Shown here piece by piece: positions 46,956 through 59,555 of a stretch of DNA of 64,000 bases (position 1 is the first letter of the stretch; every line of letters begins with the position of its first letter). This DNA comes from Adiantum capillus-veneris (Eukaryota; Streptophyta; Polypodiopsida; Polypodiales; Pteridaceae), in NCBI GenBank assembly GCA_014529385.2, contig CM043958.1, forward strand, positions 79,219,169 to 79,283,168, read 5' to 3'. Under the pieces are notes generated by a model. The model was given only the letters and a program-made list of their open reading frames with translations. It did no database searches and was not told the DNA's origin. Both the position numbers and the translations under genes were made by a program.

Positions 46956-49145
46956 TCAATTTGTTTCCAAGCTTGCTATCCTTCCTTTCCTCATAGATTT
47001 CCACATATCAAAGCATTCTTCCCACAATACATCTTGAGGACATGAAGCCTTCGGAGTATTGAGTCCAACAAACATTGCTAAGCCCAATGATGGAAGAGAC
47101 AATCTATTACGAGACTTGTTTTTTATCTTATTCATTTTTGAGAAGCCTACTTTACAGGCAACTGATGAAAGTGGAAGTAAAAGCAGAGCTCTCCATAATT
47201 TCATGGTCCATGGAAAAGAAACCTCCCATTCTTCATGGTTGCAACAATCTTGCCAAGCTGAATGCATACTCTTACCTTTGAAGCAGTTACGAATTCGTGT
47301 GATAAAAGATCTGCGTTCTCCTTTGCATTCTTCTTCATTAATGAAAGAGTTGGCTCCTTTTCCAAACTGTTTGCACAATACATCTAGCCACCTTATCGTA
47401 AAGAAATCTAGTTTCTGCAAGTCTTGATCATAATCCTTCGGGCTAAAGTACTTTGCCACTTCAAAGAGATCAAAATCAACCTTAAAACGATTTGACAATG
47501 ACTCCACCAGGCCTTTGATGTACATAATTGCCATGTAAGCCAGATTATTCACCACCCCGTGCAAAGTTTCATGTGGATCAAGAACATCCTCGTCACACAT
47601 AGGGCCAAGATGTAGTTGATAAGAATGTGAATTTCCTGAGGAATCAATGTAATCAATGATGCCATGTTGATTTATCGCCTTTGTCAAAAAAAGTTGAGTG
47701 TACATAGCCTCACACCCAAATACATTCCCTAGAAAAGCCATTTGCAAAGACTCTATAGAAGCTTTCAAATGGTTACCAATAGTAGAGATATCAATGTGAT
47801 CCTCTTGAAGTTTACAACTCAAGACATTGAGCTCTCCAAGGACATCTGCAAAGAAGTGTAAAAGAAACTGTATTTTGTAGTCCGCTTCTTCTGCCTTCAA
47901 GACAGCCAATAAAGCCGGCATTAAGCGCACTATCCTTATCATAACTTGCCCTTTTGAGAGCCATCGAACATCATGCATTTTTAACAACTTCAGTTTTCCA
48001 TTGCGACCAAGATCGAAGTCCTTTACAACTTCTGCCAATGATAGATGTCGCTTTGCGGATCTGGAAGCCCATTCATATAACTTTCTGGCCACTTTGTCCA
48101 CAAATTTGAATTCCTTGTATAGTTTGAATGCATCACCTGCAGCTAAAGACTCTCTATGTGCAACACAATGAAAACTCAAAAGATGCGGCACAACCTTCTT
48201 CAATCTCGAAACCACACCATTATTAGCACCTATCATAACACTGGCACCATCAGTTGCAATGCCTATCATTTTATGCAATGGCAGCTTCATTTTGTCCAGA
48301 AATGCTAGCAAGGTAGAATACAAGCTTTCAGCTTCAGCATTTTTGACATGCAATAAATCCACAAATGACGTGCATATACAGCCATTTCCATTTTCGCGCA
48401 TATAAGTAACATAAAGAATCATGTATTGTTGAGTGCTTACATCTGTACTCTCATCAATCTGCAAAGAATAAAAGGGACTAGCAACAATTTCCTCTTTTAA
48501 TCTCTCCCAATAGACTTGTTTGATGGAATTTGCAAACTCTTTTCCTGCACTTGTGCTCGTATAAGCTGAATATTCACTTGCAATTGGCATATTTGGTGTC
48601 CGCATGAAACGCTGGAAATTGCAAAGCTTTGAAAACTCATCAAAAGGCAAATTTCTACGAACCACAAACCACAAAGTTTGCATGACTGAGATGATTCTTT
48701 CTCTCTCCTCATCTGTTAGCACTTCAATGTGTTTCTCTATGGGAATTGTGGTTTTTTTAGTGTGAGCATTCCATATTGCCTTCGCATCTGAATGCGGACC
48801 TGACGTCGCATGCTCATCTAATGCAGACCTTTGCAAGGTTGAAGATCCTTCTCCACTAAATTGAGTCTTTTTATGTGCAAAGATGCACCACCTACATTTG
48901 ACTCTCTCTTTTCCATCATGATCAACTGTTGGAAAAGCCCAAGGATGAGGTATCCTCCAGCTTTCTATCCATCGTCGAGCATACTTCTTTTTGCTTGAGC
49001 TACCTTCAATTTCAGTGTTACCGAAAGCTGTAGTAGCTGCCTCACCAGCCTCTTTGTCAAGAGAGAGTTGAGGATCATGCAAGCCAAGGACTTCTTGAAT
49101 GGTCCTCTGCTTTTTATTTTTCTTAGGTCGTCCAAGAGGAGCCAT
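46956..49145 (-). CDS. hAT transposase (ZNF862/KIAA1586-like), intact ORF
   Basis: 729 codons with no interruption. Residues about 60-125 form a BED/TTF-type zinc finger (Cys-Arg-Trp-Cys ... His ... His). The RNase H-like core follows: Ile-Asp-Glu-Ser-Thr-Asp (about 230) with the first catalytic Asp, and Thr-Asp-Gly-Ala (about 297) with the second, then Cys-Val-Ala-His (the CxxH motif). The C-terminus has the hAT dimerisation signature Phe-Ser-Lys-Met-Asn-Lys-Ile-Lys...Arg-Asn-Arg-Leu. On the minus strand, ATTGGTAG directly before the ATG looks like a splice acceptor, so a non-coding 5' exon is likely, perhaps in 52.9-53.3 kb. It may be active or domesticated; the sequence alone cannot decide. 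Confidence 0.85.
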   Translation of the reverse strand: MAPLGRPKKNKKQRTIQEVLGLHDPQLSLDKEAGEAATTAFGNTEIEGSSSKKKYARRWIESWRIPHPWAFPTVDHDGKERVKCRWCIFAHKKTQFSGEGSSTLQRSALDEHATSGPHSDAKAIWNAHTKKTTIPIEKHIEVLTDEERERIISVMQTLWFVVRRNLPFDEFSKLCNFQRFMRTPNMPIASEYSAYTSTSAGKEFANSIKQVYWERLKEEIVASPFYSLQIDESTDVSTQQYMILYVTYMRENGNGCICTSFVDLLHVKNAEAESLYSTLLAFLDKMKLPLHKMIGIATDGASVMIGANNGVVSRLKKVVPHLLSFHCVAHRESLAAGDAFKLYKEFKFVDKVARKLYEWASRSAKRHLSLAEVVKDFDLGRNGKLKLLKMHDVRWLSKGQVMIRIVRLMPALLAVLKAEEADYKIQFLLHFFADVLGELNVLSCKLQEDHIDISTIGNHLKASIESLQMAFLGNVFGCEAMYTQLFLTKAINQHGIIDYIDSSGNSHSYQLHLGPMCDEDVLDPHETLHGVVNNLAYMAIMYIKGLVESLSNRFKVDFDLFEVAKYFSPKDYDQDLQKLDFFTIRWLDVLCKQFGKGANSFINEEECKGERRSFITRIRNCFKGKSMHSAWQDCCNHEEWEVSFPWTMKLWRALLLLPLSSVACKVGFSKMNKIKNKSRNRLSLPSLGLAMFVGLNTPKASCPQDVLWEECFDMWKSMRKGRIASLETN

Positions 49146-49345
49146 CTACCAATAAATTTCAAAAACATAGCATAAACTATCTTTGCGACTACAAAAGATA
49201 TATTTAAAATATACAAAATAAAAACACTTGAGATACATTAATTGAAAACAAATGAAATACATCTTTCAGGGCCAGCATTTGGTGTCCAAAAGAAAGTTAC
49301 ATGTTCGATAGCCAATATCCTATTACAAGGAAACTTCACTTTAAC

Positions 49346-50800
49346 TCAATAAAAGGCTGGCATCATTTCTACCAATGGCCGTAGACATTTGGTCCCATCC
49401 AATTGCATGTGGCTTAAGTTTACATACAATTCTTCAAATGACTTTCTACTCTTGTCCTGTAGAAGATACCCAGCTCTTATAATCTCCTGAACATGGTATG
49501 CTTCACTTGCTGAACGAGATGCTAGCCAATCGGTTCTGTATTCCATAGAAAACTCCCGACAAAAGATGACCATTTCATCAATAAGCCAGGCTAATGCATA
49601 TACATCAACCTCTCTGGTATACACATGGTCATTATGTGTGTCCTTCAATAGCTCTGGAGCAATCCAAGGTTTAGGCTTATGGGCTTTGCTTTGACAACAA
49701 TTGAGTGATTGACGTCTCTCTGATTCAGGTCTCATGGCTAATCCCCAATCAATGATGCCAACTCGAGGATCTGAATCCCTTGTAAAATCCAACGTAATAC
49801 TGAAAGGATGCAGATCACAATGAAGAACACCTACTTGATGGGTATAGGCCATTGTGTGTATTAAAGCAGCTATAATATTTGGAAGACTGTTTGCAAAAGC
49901 CACGACTCGAGTTAGTTCTCCTTGATTCAGCTTAGCTGCCTTGCCTTTACTTGAACCTACACCATCTTTCTCTTCTTTTTTCACAATTTTGCTGAAGGTA
50001 CCTTTCTCAAAAGATAGACTATGCATCATTTTTCCAATACTTCCTCCATTGAAGTATGGAAAAATAGCTATCAAAGGCTCATAGCAAGTATGTGCAATAC
50101 TACGCACAATCCCCCTGTGTCGAAGATCAAAGCTCACCTCGTCCTTGAAGGATTTTAATTTCTGTCCTGGCATTCCTCGATACTACTTTGCCGCATAAGT
50201 ATTTTCACTTGGAAAGTACGAAATGCCATCAATTCGTACTTGGAAGCATGTACCAAAGGAGCCGACACCCAAATTCTGTAAATAGTTGATGGCATCATGT
50301 GGTATTCCAAGAGTCATGGTACACTCCGAGTTCCTCACAGATCTCTGCAGAGGGTTCCCAGCTGGATGCCCTTGGTAATCTATCTTTGACTCCATCTTCT
50401 CTTCCGCATGGTTGACTTGCTCCCTTCGTAGCTTTTTAGATAGCACAAATTGTGTATCTATATCTTTGGCACGCTTACTCTTCTCTCTTTCAGCACGCCA
50501 AGCCAAATCCCAAGCCTTGAGCTTTATCAATTGAACGCCTTTGGGAAGAGCTTCATATAAATCACAAGCGCACTTTTCCATATTACCAATGATGCTATAA
50601 GCAGACTGGTGAGCTTTGTCTTTACTTATAACAAAGGTTTCCTTGGAGACCGCACTTACAATTGCTTTTTCAAGCATTTTTGATATAAGCATCTCGTTCT
50701 GCACAATACTCTGCACTTGCTTCTCTGATAAGTCACTTATCGTCTTGCAGAGAGTTGACCTTAGAGATTGAAGAAATGCCTTCTTCTTACCTTCTGCCAT
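49346..50800 (-). pseudogene. Kinase-like gene with one in-frame TAG
   Basis: From the ATG at 50,800 (Met-Ala-Glu-Gly-Lys-Lys-Lys) an open frame runs to TAG at 50,183-50,185 and continues in the same frame to a stop at 49,346. The N-terminal 170 residues are helical and charged. The kinase N-lobe follows: Leu-Gly-Val-Gly-Ser-Phe-Gly (P-loop) and Tyr-Ala-Ala-Lys (ATP-binding Lys), then the TAG immediately. The C-lobe has His-Cys-Asp-Leu-His-Pro in place of His-Arg-Asp-Leu-Lys-Pro, Asp-Trp-Gly in place of Asp-Phe-Gly, and Ala-Pro-Glu. The catalytic and metal Asp remain, but the Arg and Lys of HRDLK are gone. It is co-oriented with the transposase 200 bp away. Host origin and capture are inference. 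A longer start at 50,956 lies in the tandem array and is less likely. Confidence 0.7.
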
Positions 50801-50857
50801 AGTGACTATATATAGATGTCCTATAAAGAAAGAGAGAAGAGAAGTCAACCTACATAT

Positions 50858-51985
50858 GAGACTATATTTGTAATTATATACGAAATAAAGACATTGCGTA
50901 TGTGTAATACACACTCCCAAGGTGTCTGCTACCCTTGTTATTGTAAGAAGAGACATAATCTATGTTTTCGTAAGAAACTAAAGCTCAAGATAACACACCC
51001 GATCAAGCCATATGACCATATGGAAAATTAAGACTATAGAATTTGTAACTGCATAGAAGAACTAAAGGCAAAATTCGATAGCTCAAGATGGCACACCCGA
51101 TCAATCCATATGACCATGTGACAAATTGAGACTATATTTGTAATTATATACGAAATAAAGACATTGTGTATGTGTAACACACACTCCCAAGGTGTCTGTT
51201 ACCCTTGTTATTGTAAGAAGAGACATAATCTATCTTTTCGTAAGAAACTAAAGCTCAAGATAACACACCCGATCAAGCCATATGACCATGTGGAAAATTG
51301 AGACTATAGAATTTGTCACTACATAGAAGAACTAAAGGCAAAATTTGATAGCTCAAGATGGCATACCCGATCAAGCCATATGACCATGTGACAAATTGAG
51401 ACTATATTTGTAAATATATACAAAATAAAGACATTGTGTATGTGTAAGACACACTCCCAAGGTGTATGTTACCCTTGTTATTGTAAGAAGAGACATAATC
51501 TATCTTTTCGTAAGAAACTAAAGCTCAAGATAACACACCCGATCAAGCCATATGACCATGTGGAAAATTGAGACTATAGAATTTGTCACTGCATAGAAGA
51601 ACTAAAGGCAAAATTTGATAGCTCAAGATGGCACACCCGATCAAGCCATATGACCATGTGACAAATTGAGACTATATTTATAATTATATACAAGATAAAG
51701 ACATTGTGTTTGTGTAACACACACTCCCAAGGTGTCTGCTACCCTTGTTATTGTAAGAAGAGACATAATCTATGTTTTCGTAAGAAACTAAAGCTCAAGA
51801 TAACACACCCGGTCAAGCCATATGACCATGTGGAAAATTGAGACTATAGAATTTGTAATTGCATAGAAAAGAAATTAACAATAGGAAAAAGAGGCACGAA
51901 GTATCATTTGGTAAGAATGGATAGCTCAAGATAACACACCCGGTCAAACCATATGACCATGTGGCAAATTGAGACTATTCTAATT
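50858..51985. repeat. 270-bp tandem array upstream of the kinase-like gene
   Basis: Units start GAGACTATATTTGTAAT at 50,858, 51,128, 51,398 and 51,668, an exact 270-bp period, followed by a partial, diverged fifth unit to about 51,985. Each unit contains two related half-blocks around CACACCCGATCAAGCCATAT followed by GACCATGTG. Copies differ at a few percent of positions. The first unit abuts the 5' end of the kinase-like gene. Confidence 0.95.
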
Positions 51986-52895
51986 TCTTCTGCATAAGTT
52001 TCTTTCATTTTGGTATGCACACAGAATGACCACTTTTGCTGCTTCAAAAAAACTTGAAAAGAAAGAAATCTTAAAGTCTTTGATAGAAACCTACGACGTC
52101 ACACACCTAGCTTGAGACTTAATATACATGAGGTAAAACCACACTATCACTGAAAATTGCGAGTATGAAAAAAAAAGATTGAAACAGTTTCAGACTTAAC
52201 GCATGAAAATGCTTCAAACCCGTCGGATGTACATTTCAACTTTTGAGTTGAAACTTGCCTTGAAAAAAGACGACAAAATATAGCAAGATTTAAATTTATC
52301 GCCAGCAAATGCTTCAAATTATGATGTAAAAACCCGAATAGTTTTAAATATATTGTTTGCCCCTATTTTCTTCAGTTAAGAATATAAAAACCCGAATAGT
52401 TTTAAATATATTGTTTGCCTCTATTTTCTTCAGTTAAGAATTAGTAATGATGTTGGCAATCCCTGCAAGCTGCAGCAATATGTAATGTGCATTGTGCACC
52501 ACCCTTAAAACCAATGTTCGGGAAAAGTGTGTCTCAGCTTAGCCTTGAGCCGGTTGCAAAATCAAAGTAGCCGTTGAGCCCTGAGGGGAGGGTTTCAAGG
52601 AGAAAATTCCGCTTTAAATACATGTTAAATAGTGTAATTTTGCAAAAATAATTGCTAGTTTTGTAAAATTTCGGGTTTAGATTTGTCTTGGAGGACTTTT
52701 TGTATGTTTGTGAAAATGATTTTTCCCTAACACTGCTTCAAACTAACTGTCTAAAGTTTAAACTCTAAAGCCCAGGAGCTACTGTCTAAACTCTAAAGCC
52801 AGTAGTTACTACTAACTAGTCTAGACTCTAATGTCTACCCCAATAATCACTTTAAAGGCAAGCCCCAAAAGAAAAAAAAAAAAAATCTATCAATT
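51986..52895. other. No gene; 58-bp tandem duplication
   Basis: Intergenic part of the hAT-like element. A 58-bp duplication (CCCGAATAGTTTTAAATATA at 52,333 and 52,391) runs to about 52,443. Confidence 0.7.
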
Positions 52896-53336
52896 CTAAT
52901 TTCTTACAGTCTCTGTCGAGCGCGTAGGTCGGGAAGCAAGTGAAGACTCAAGAGACGAAGTCAGCCTGCAGGTGGGCACCGGGTGTGTGAGTTGAGGCCA
53001 CTGCAGGTCGGAGACGCAGGCGATAGGCCGCAGCAGCTCTCTATCACCCAGGTCTGCAGGTCGCAGCAGGTCGGAGACTCGGAAACGCAACAGGTTGAGG
53101 CAGCAGGTTGACGCAGCGTGAGTGGGGAGTTCGGACGGCGTCAGGCTACAGCAGTTCGGGCCTCGGCTGCTCAAGACTCTAACGAGGGCACGGAAATGAA
53201 ACCTGCGCAGCGTGAGCAATCGAGTACTGAGGTCTGAGTGCAGTGAGTAGATAACGAAACTTGAAAGTTGAAAGGCCCGTAACTTGTAAGTTCGTAACAT
53301 TTCCTTTTTAGGGATGTACGATGTACATGCGTTCAC
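52896..53336 (-). other. GC-rich segment, possible 5' exon of the hAT gene
   Basis: A 146-codon minus-strand frame, Leu/Arg/Ser/Pro-rich, made partly of repeated CAGGTCGCAGCAGGT-like words. No domain is recognised. Its position near the 5' end of the hAT-like element and the acceptor before the transposase ATG make a non-coding first exon or promoter plausible. I doubt it is a protein. Confidence 0.3.
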
Positions 53337-53815
53337 ACCTTCAGTTTCACATGGCCAAATTTCAAATTAAGTGCAAATTCACGAGTCACGACTCATTGCT
53401 CACTGCCAACTTGCAAGTTGAAGGCACAATATCATGAAACTCCAACCCATGACTAAACTTGGTCTAAAGCACTTGTAAAATTTGAAATAAATTTTTGAAG
53501 GGCAATTGGATGGCCGGCCCTTCTAATGTCAGATCATAGCAATTTTCGTCCTTCGCAATTGAAGGGAAACTTCAATTCGATCCCTTCAAATGCAGGGTTC
53601 TTCACGACTCAGCCCTTCCTACGCAGGGTTAACAGCCATTTGAAGGGCAGAAGGGCGTCAAAAACTATCGCTGTACACCCCTCCCCCTTGTGACGGCACG
53701 CTCAAACTCCCATGCAAATTCTGTCATATCTATCTCTCTCTCACACACACTCTCACACACACACTCAGTAAACATACACACCGCCCCCTGCAACAACACC
53801 CTAAAACCCATGCAG

Positions 53816-53818
<3 letters not shown>

Positions 53819-53882
<64 letters not shown>
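53819..53882. repeat. (CT)n microsatellite near Helitron A 5' end
   Basis: About 31 CT units, 100 bp from the Helitron end. Confidence 0.97.
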
Positions 53883-53885
<3 letters not shown>

Positions 53886-53982
53886 AGCTGAATTCTTCCG
53901 CCTTTTCTTGCCGGATGGAGGAGCTCTTGACACGTGGCAGGGGGATTAGTCGGAATCCCTCCCCCCTTTATACTACTATAGA

Positions 53983-54286
53983 TTTATATGGTAATTGTCT
54001 TTTAATCTTAATCTAGAGAACTCCAGAGGGGACCAAAAAACATTACTTTTTAGGCAAATTGTGTTCAAAACAGATCCGAAAAAGATGTTTACCATGGGCT
54101 TTTAGAGACCCCATGAGGTGGTAGAATCATATTGTCATCAATGAGTTTGTCAAAGAGACAACAAAGCGCATCAAAAAGCGTCCTCTAGACAAGGAGGTTT
54201 AAAGGTGTGTGTCACTGCTCGAAAAAGAAAAAACATTTTCGTGGCGTTTCTTTTTTGGGGGGTTTGGGGTTTTTGTGTGTTTGGGC

Positions 54287-54317
<31 letters not shown>

Positions 54318-54432
54318 GCTGGTCTTGATTTACAAGTAGAATTTTCAATGTTTTACTTTGAAAATCAAGGTTCCACCGGTTTACAATCGATATTTTCATT
54401 TTCAATTAAAAAATTTAGATTACGAATCGATT

Positions 54433-54466
<34 letters not shown>

Positions 54467-54679
54467 CGCACAAAAAAAAAAATCGAGGTGTATTGTATTT
54501 TAACCAGCTAAAATTGCAAAATCTTGGCTAGATTTTGAGTTTGCCTTTAAGAAAATCACCAAAGTATAATAAGTTATAGCATCGTTATTGGCAAATGCTT
54601 CAAATTCTAACCTAATAAATGGAATAATTTTAAGTCTATCCTCATTTTCTTTGGTTAAGAAAATTGTTTTGGGCAAGCC

Positions 54680-54750
<71 letters not shown>

Positions 54751-55854
54751 TGAGAGAGAGAGAGAGAGAGCAAAAAATCTTTAATGATTTGTAGAAATGT
54801 ATGTATAAACATACGGAAAATATGTATATATATGTATACATACGTATATTTATATTTTATGAATATGTATTAAAAATACACACACTAATACCTTCTCGTA
54901 AAATATATTAACCATAACGCGAGGCCCTTTTTTGTGTGGGAATTTCCGAGTGCTGGTACATTTGTATTTCGTCGTTTGATGATGCATGCGCACATCTGCT
55001 TGTCCTAGCAAGAATCATAATGTGCGCACATGCTATGGTCGTTGCTATGTATTTGTTTTCTTTGTTAAGTCCTCAACCAAACGAGAGAGAAAGGTTGATT
55101 TGGACTTTGCTACACGTCAAAAGTCAATTTAAATTACTACACGCAAAGCATATAAAATCAGTATTCTTTTACTTGCAACTTGCAAATATGCCCCCATGTA
55201 CCTTTCAAATGCTTATGTCCCTATTCTCACAATTGGGGTAGTGTGTGTACACACGCATATGTGTCTGTGCATGCTTGTTTTCAACAATCATCAGACTATT
55301 TTGGACCACCATGGATGTTTTCATGCACCTTTGACATCAAAGCGACGAAAGATTTTGGCTAGTCCTCGAAAACACTCTCAACAGGCCAAACAACCCTTGC
55401 CAATCAATGGAAAATGTTAGTTGTGGTGATCTCAGTGTAAGATGTGCAAAAATAAACCTCTAGCAATAATTACAATGAAAAATAAGGAAATTATTACAAC
55501 AAATAATTGAGCTTCATAACAATGAGGTGTGCCCTTGCCAATCTTCTATTTTGGCATAGCTTTTCCTTGTGATTTCCCCTCCTTTGTGGAGTTACTGAGG
55601 GAGTAGAATCTTGTTGTGATTCCGACAATGTTTTTCCATGGATAGCATTGTGGTGGTCATTGGGGGCGTACTTGATGGTTTGTGTGACCCCCCTTTGCCC
55701 GAACATGGTACATGGCTCATGTTTGGAATGAGGAATCTACCAAATCACTTGTGTGGGCCCATTGGTGTCAAACAAATAGAGATATCTTTTAAAGTTACTA
55801 GATAGAAAAAGATGTTCCTTTCTCTTAGCATCACCTTTTAGAGAGAGACTTTGG

Positions 55855-55899
<45 letters not shown>

Positions 55900-55992
55900 G
55901 TCAACTAAAGTTGCTAGAGAGAAAAAGAAGTTTCTTTGTCTAAGCCTCACATTTTTGTTGTTGTTGTTTTTTTGGGGGAAAGGGGAGAGAGA

Positions 55993-56030
<38 letters not shown>

Positions 56031-56248
56031 ACTAAGAAGTGCTAACTTGTTTCGAAACATGGAAAGACACATCTTTCTCATGGCATTAGCCGGAAAATGT
56101 TGTGGCTTAGAGAGGCATGTGTGGGTAGGGGCATGCACAATTGCCAAGACAAGCTTTAACTTGCACAACACCCTTTCACCCAATAGGCATAGATGAACCT
56201 ACATTATTTAGTTGACAAACAAGTGAACACATGCACCAGTGAACTTCA
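53983..56248. other. No gene seen; microsatellites and a G22 run
   Basis: G run 54,297-54,318; GT run 54,683-54,731 with GA following; GT/GA near 55,856-55,900; GA near 56,000-56,026. Frames such as 54,936-55,241 have no support. Confidence 0.6.
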
Positions 56249-56330
56249 TCTATACTATCTAGAATGGGGGGAGGGATCCCCCCTCCTCCCCCCACCCTCC
56301 CTACCACGCGTCAGCATCTTCGACCAGTGA
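56249..56330 (+). mobile_element. Helitron 5' end (copy C), 3' end not found
   Basis: TCTATACTATCTAGAATGGG, preceded by A, followed by a GGGAGGGATCCCC block, matches the 5' ends of Helitrons A and B but in the opposite orientation. I found no hairpin plus CTAG on the plus strand to the right, so it is truncated or ends beyond the window. Confidence 0.6.
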
Positions 56331-56361
56331 GTGTTGCCTGCAAGTTCGGGCGTATAGTGAT

Positions 56362-56363
<2 letters not shown>

Positions 56364-56399
<36 letters not shown>
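56364..56399. repeat. (GA)n microsatellite
   Basis: About 18 GA units, 115 bp inside Helitron end C, comparable to CT/GA tracts near the ends of A and B. Confidence 0.95.
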
Positions 56400-56402
<3 letters not shown>

Positions 56403-57870
56403 CACGGAAATCGAGAGAGAGACGAGCGAAGCCCGCCAACCACACTAGTTCTCTTAAGATGGCACCATTTTCTACAATGTTTGAGTGCTTGGCATGCAAC
56501 TAATTACCACATGTTCTCAAGATCAAGATCAACAAGGAGATGACTCTTTTGGTGTTAAACATAGCAAAGTATGTACACGACTGTAATCGTGGCATCTATT
56601 TTCGCATATATCACACTGTGTACATTATAACATTCGATCCAACATAACAAAAGCATTGAGAATGAGGTAGATATTTTAGTTTCACATTATGCATGTGCCG
56701 TGGCACGACATCATTCTAATCTTGCAATTATTTTATGTAATGGATCTACTTATTATGTTGATAATGAGACACTTTTATGTCTGGAGACACTTTCATGTCA
56801 TATTAAGTAACCAATTTTCTCTAATTATTTGAGGAGTTTCATAAAAAAAAAATTAGTGTTCTATATCTACAAAGTTGTTTTATGAGTTGAAAAAAACTTC
56901 ACATTTTTCAAGATACTAATTTCATCTACAAACATTTTTCAACCTAAACTAAGAAAAAAGCTATGTGCTATTTTTGGTCAATTTCTAATTTTTTGAATAT
57001 ACACCTCTCTCTCAAAATTATACATGTGAGGTCTAGATTGGTAGAACGTTAGTCATACTAGTTTTCAGTCTCTATGCTTTAAAGAGGACTTTAATGATCA
57101 AATTGAAAGTTATATCCTAAATAATAGCATTTCGTAGTCTTATTTATGGTTAATTTTTTGCACTTTCATGAATTCTTTGGTAGCATCAATAAAATCCAAA
57201 GGGAACTTTGACTATGACTATGTAGATGTATTCCACATTATAAAAGTATTCTTCCATGAGTTTTGGGGCACTTAATATCCCAGTAGTATATCCTTCTAGT
57301 CATTTTGCCATTTCTTTTTATAGGAATCAATTAAGATGCTTTTGCAAAAGTTTGGATGGAGCTAAAGCTGAGACGGCAAGGGGCATGGCACGTGGACGAG
57401 ATAGAGAGAGGAAAAGAGAGTGGCAAATTTTTTTTGGGGGAGCAATGTTGGGGAAAATGTGTCTCAGCTTAAATGTTCGTTTATTTTTTGGCGGTTCAGG
57501 GCAAGCGAAAAATGGAGAAACTCTGTCTCAAAATAGAGAAAAATTGTGTGAACCCAAAAAATAAACCTAATTTTGTAAAATTTTCTCTTCGCATATTCGA
57601 GGAAAGGAATTTTGTATGCTTGGAAGAATAGGAGATTTTTGTGTGGGAGGCAAGGGTAATGACACCTGGAGAAAGTGAAAAAAGGACAGGAGAGGCGAGG
57701 GCCTTGACGCATGGCCTGTTTGTGGCGTGCTGATTGAGCAGGTCCAGTGCTGCAAGCAACAGTCAAGGATGATTGCTATCTGCATCGTGAGGGAGAACAA
57801 AATGCGCAAGAGCTGGTCATCGCGAGGAAGGCTAAGAGGTGCTGTTGGAAAATACACGAGGAGCAGAAAT
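56400..57870. other. No gene seen
   Basis: AT-rich spacer. A block near 57,437-57,470 (GGGGAAAATGTGTCTCAGCTT) resembles 52,519-52,541 inside the hAT-like element. Confidence 0.5.
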
Positions 57871-57875
57871 TGTGT

Positions 57876-59220
<1,345 letters not shown>

Positions 59221-59232
59221 CTAGTACAACGG

Positions 59233-59249
59233 CGCCGCCTCCGGCGGCG
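59233..59249 (-). other. Helitron B 3' hairpin
   Basis: A fully paired 7-bp GC stem, 8 nt from CTAG. Confidence 0.85.
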
Positions 59250-59509
59250 GCACCACCTTTGGTGGTGCTATGTGGATGAGGGAATACACACTTGCATGCG
59301 CCTATATGGGGATTTAATAGCACCACGATCGACTCAGCCGATGTTTCCAAACTCCATGCCATTAACACCACCTTGTCCGCCTAAGTTAACATTATTGTAG
59401 GGCATAGTAGCTATGTGCCCTAGCTTCCCAACCTGAACGTGGTTGTCTCTCCCAGCGTGGACTTGGTCTACCGTTGTTCGTCGACTTGTAGCCACCCTAC
59501 CTTCCTAGA

Positions 59510-59519
59510 GAGAGAGAGA

Positions 59520-59553
<34 letters not shown>
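59510..59553. repeat. (GA)n then G32 homopolymer
   Basis: 32 consecutive G (59,522-59,553) following a GA run. It could form a G-quadruplex; length may be an assembly approximation. Confidence 0.9.

Positions 59554-59555
<2 letters not shown>

Larger units (their letters stand above)
46408..53683 (-). mobile_element. hAT-like DNA transposon (approximate ends)
   Basis: It carries an intact hAT transposase ORF near its left end. Subterminal GAAGGGC/GCCCTTC words cluster at both ends: at least three within 46,450-46,520 and six to seven within 53,495-53,660, a hallmark of hAT elements. The right end reads TACACCCCT outward, like the hAT terminus (inverse AGGGGTGTA); the left has a weaker CTGCGGTGTA. 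I could not find an 8-bp target duplication, so the exact ends are uncertain. Confidence 0.55.

Noticed and set aside
50858-51985. CRISPR-like array
   Set aside because: The units are 270 bp, nearly identical end to end with no unique spacers, and the DNA is eukaryotic. It is a tandem satellite-type repeat.
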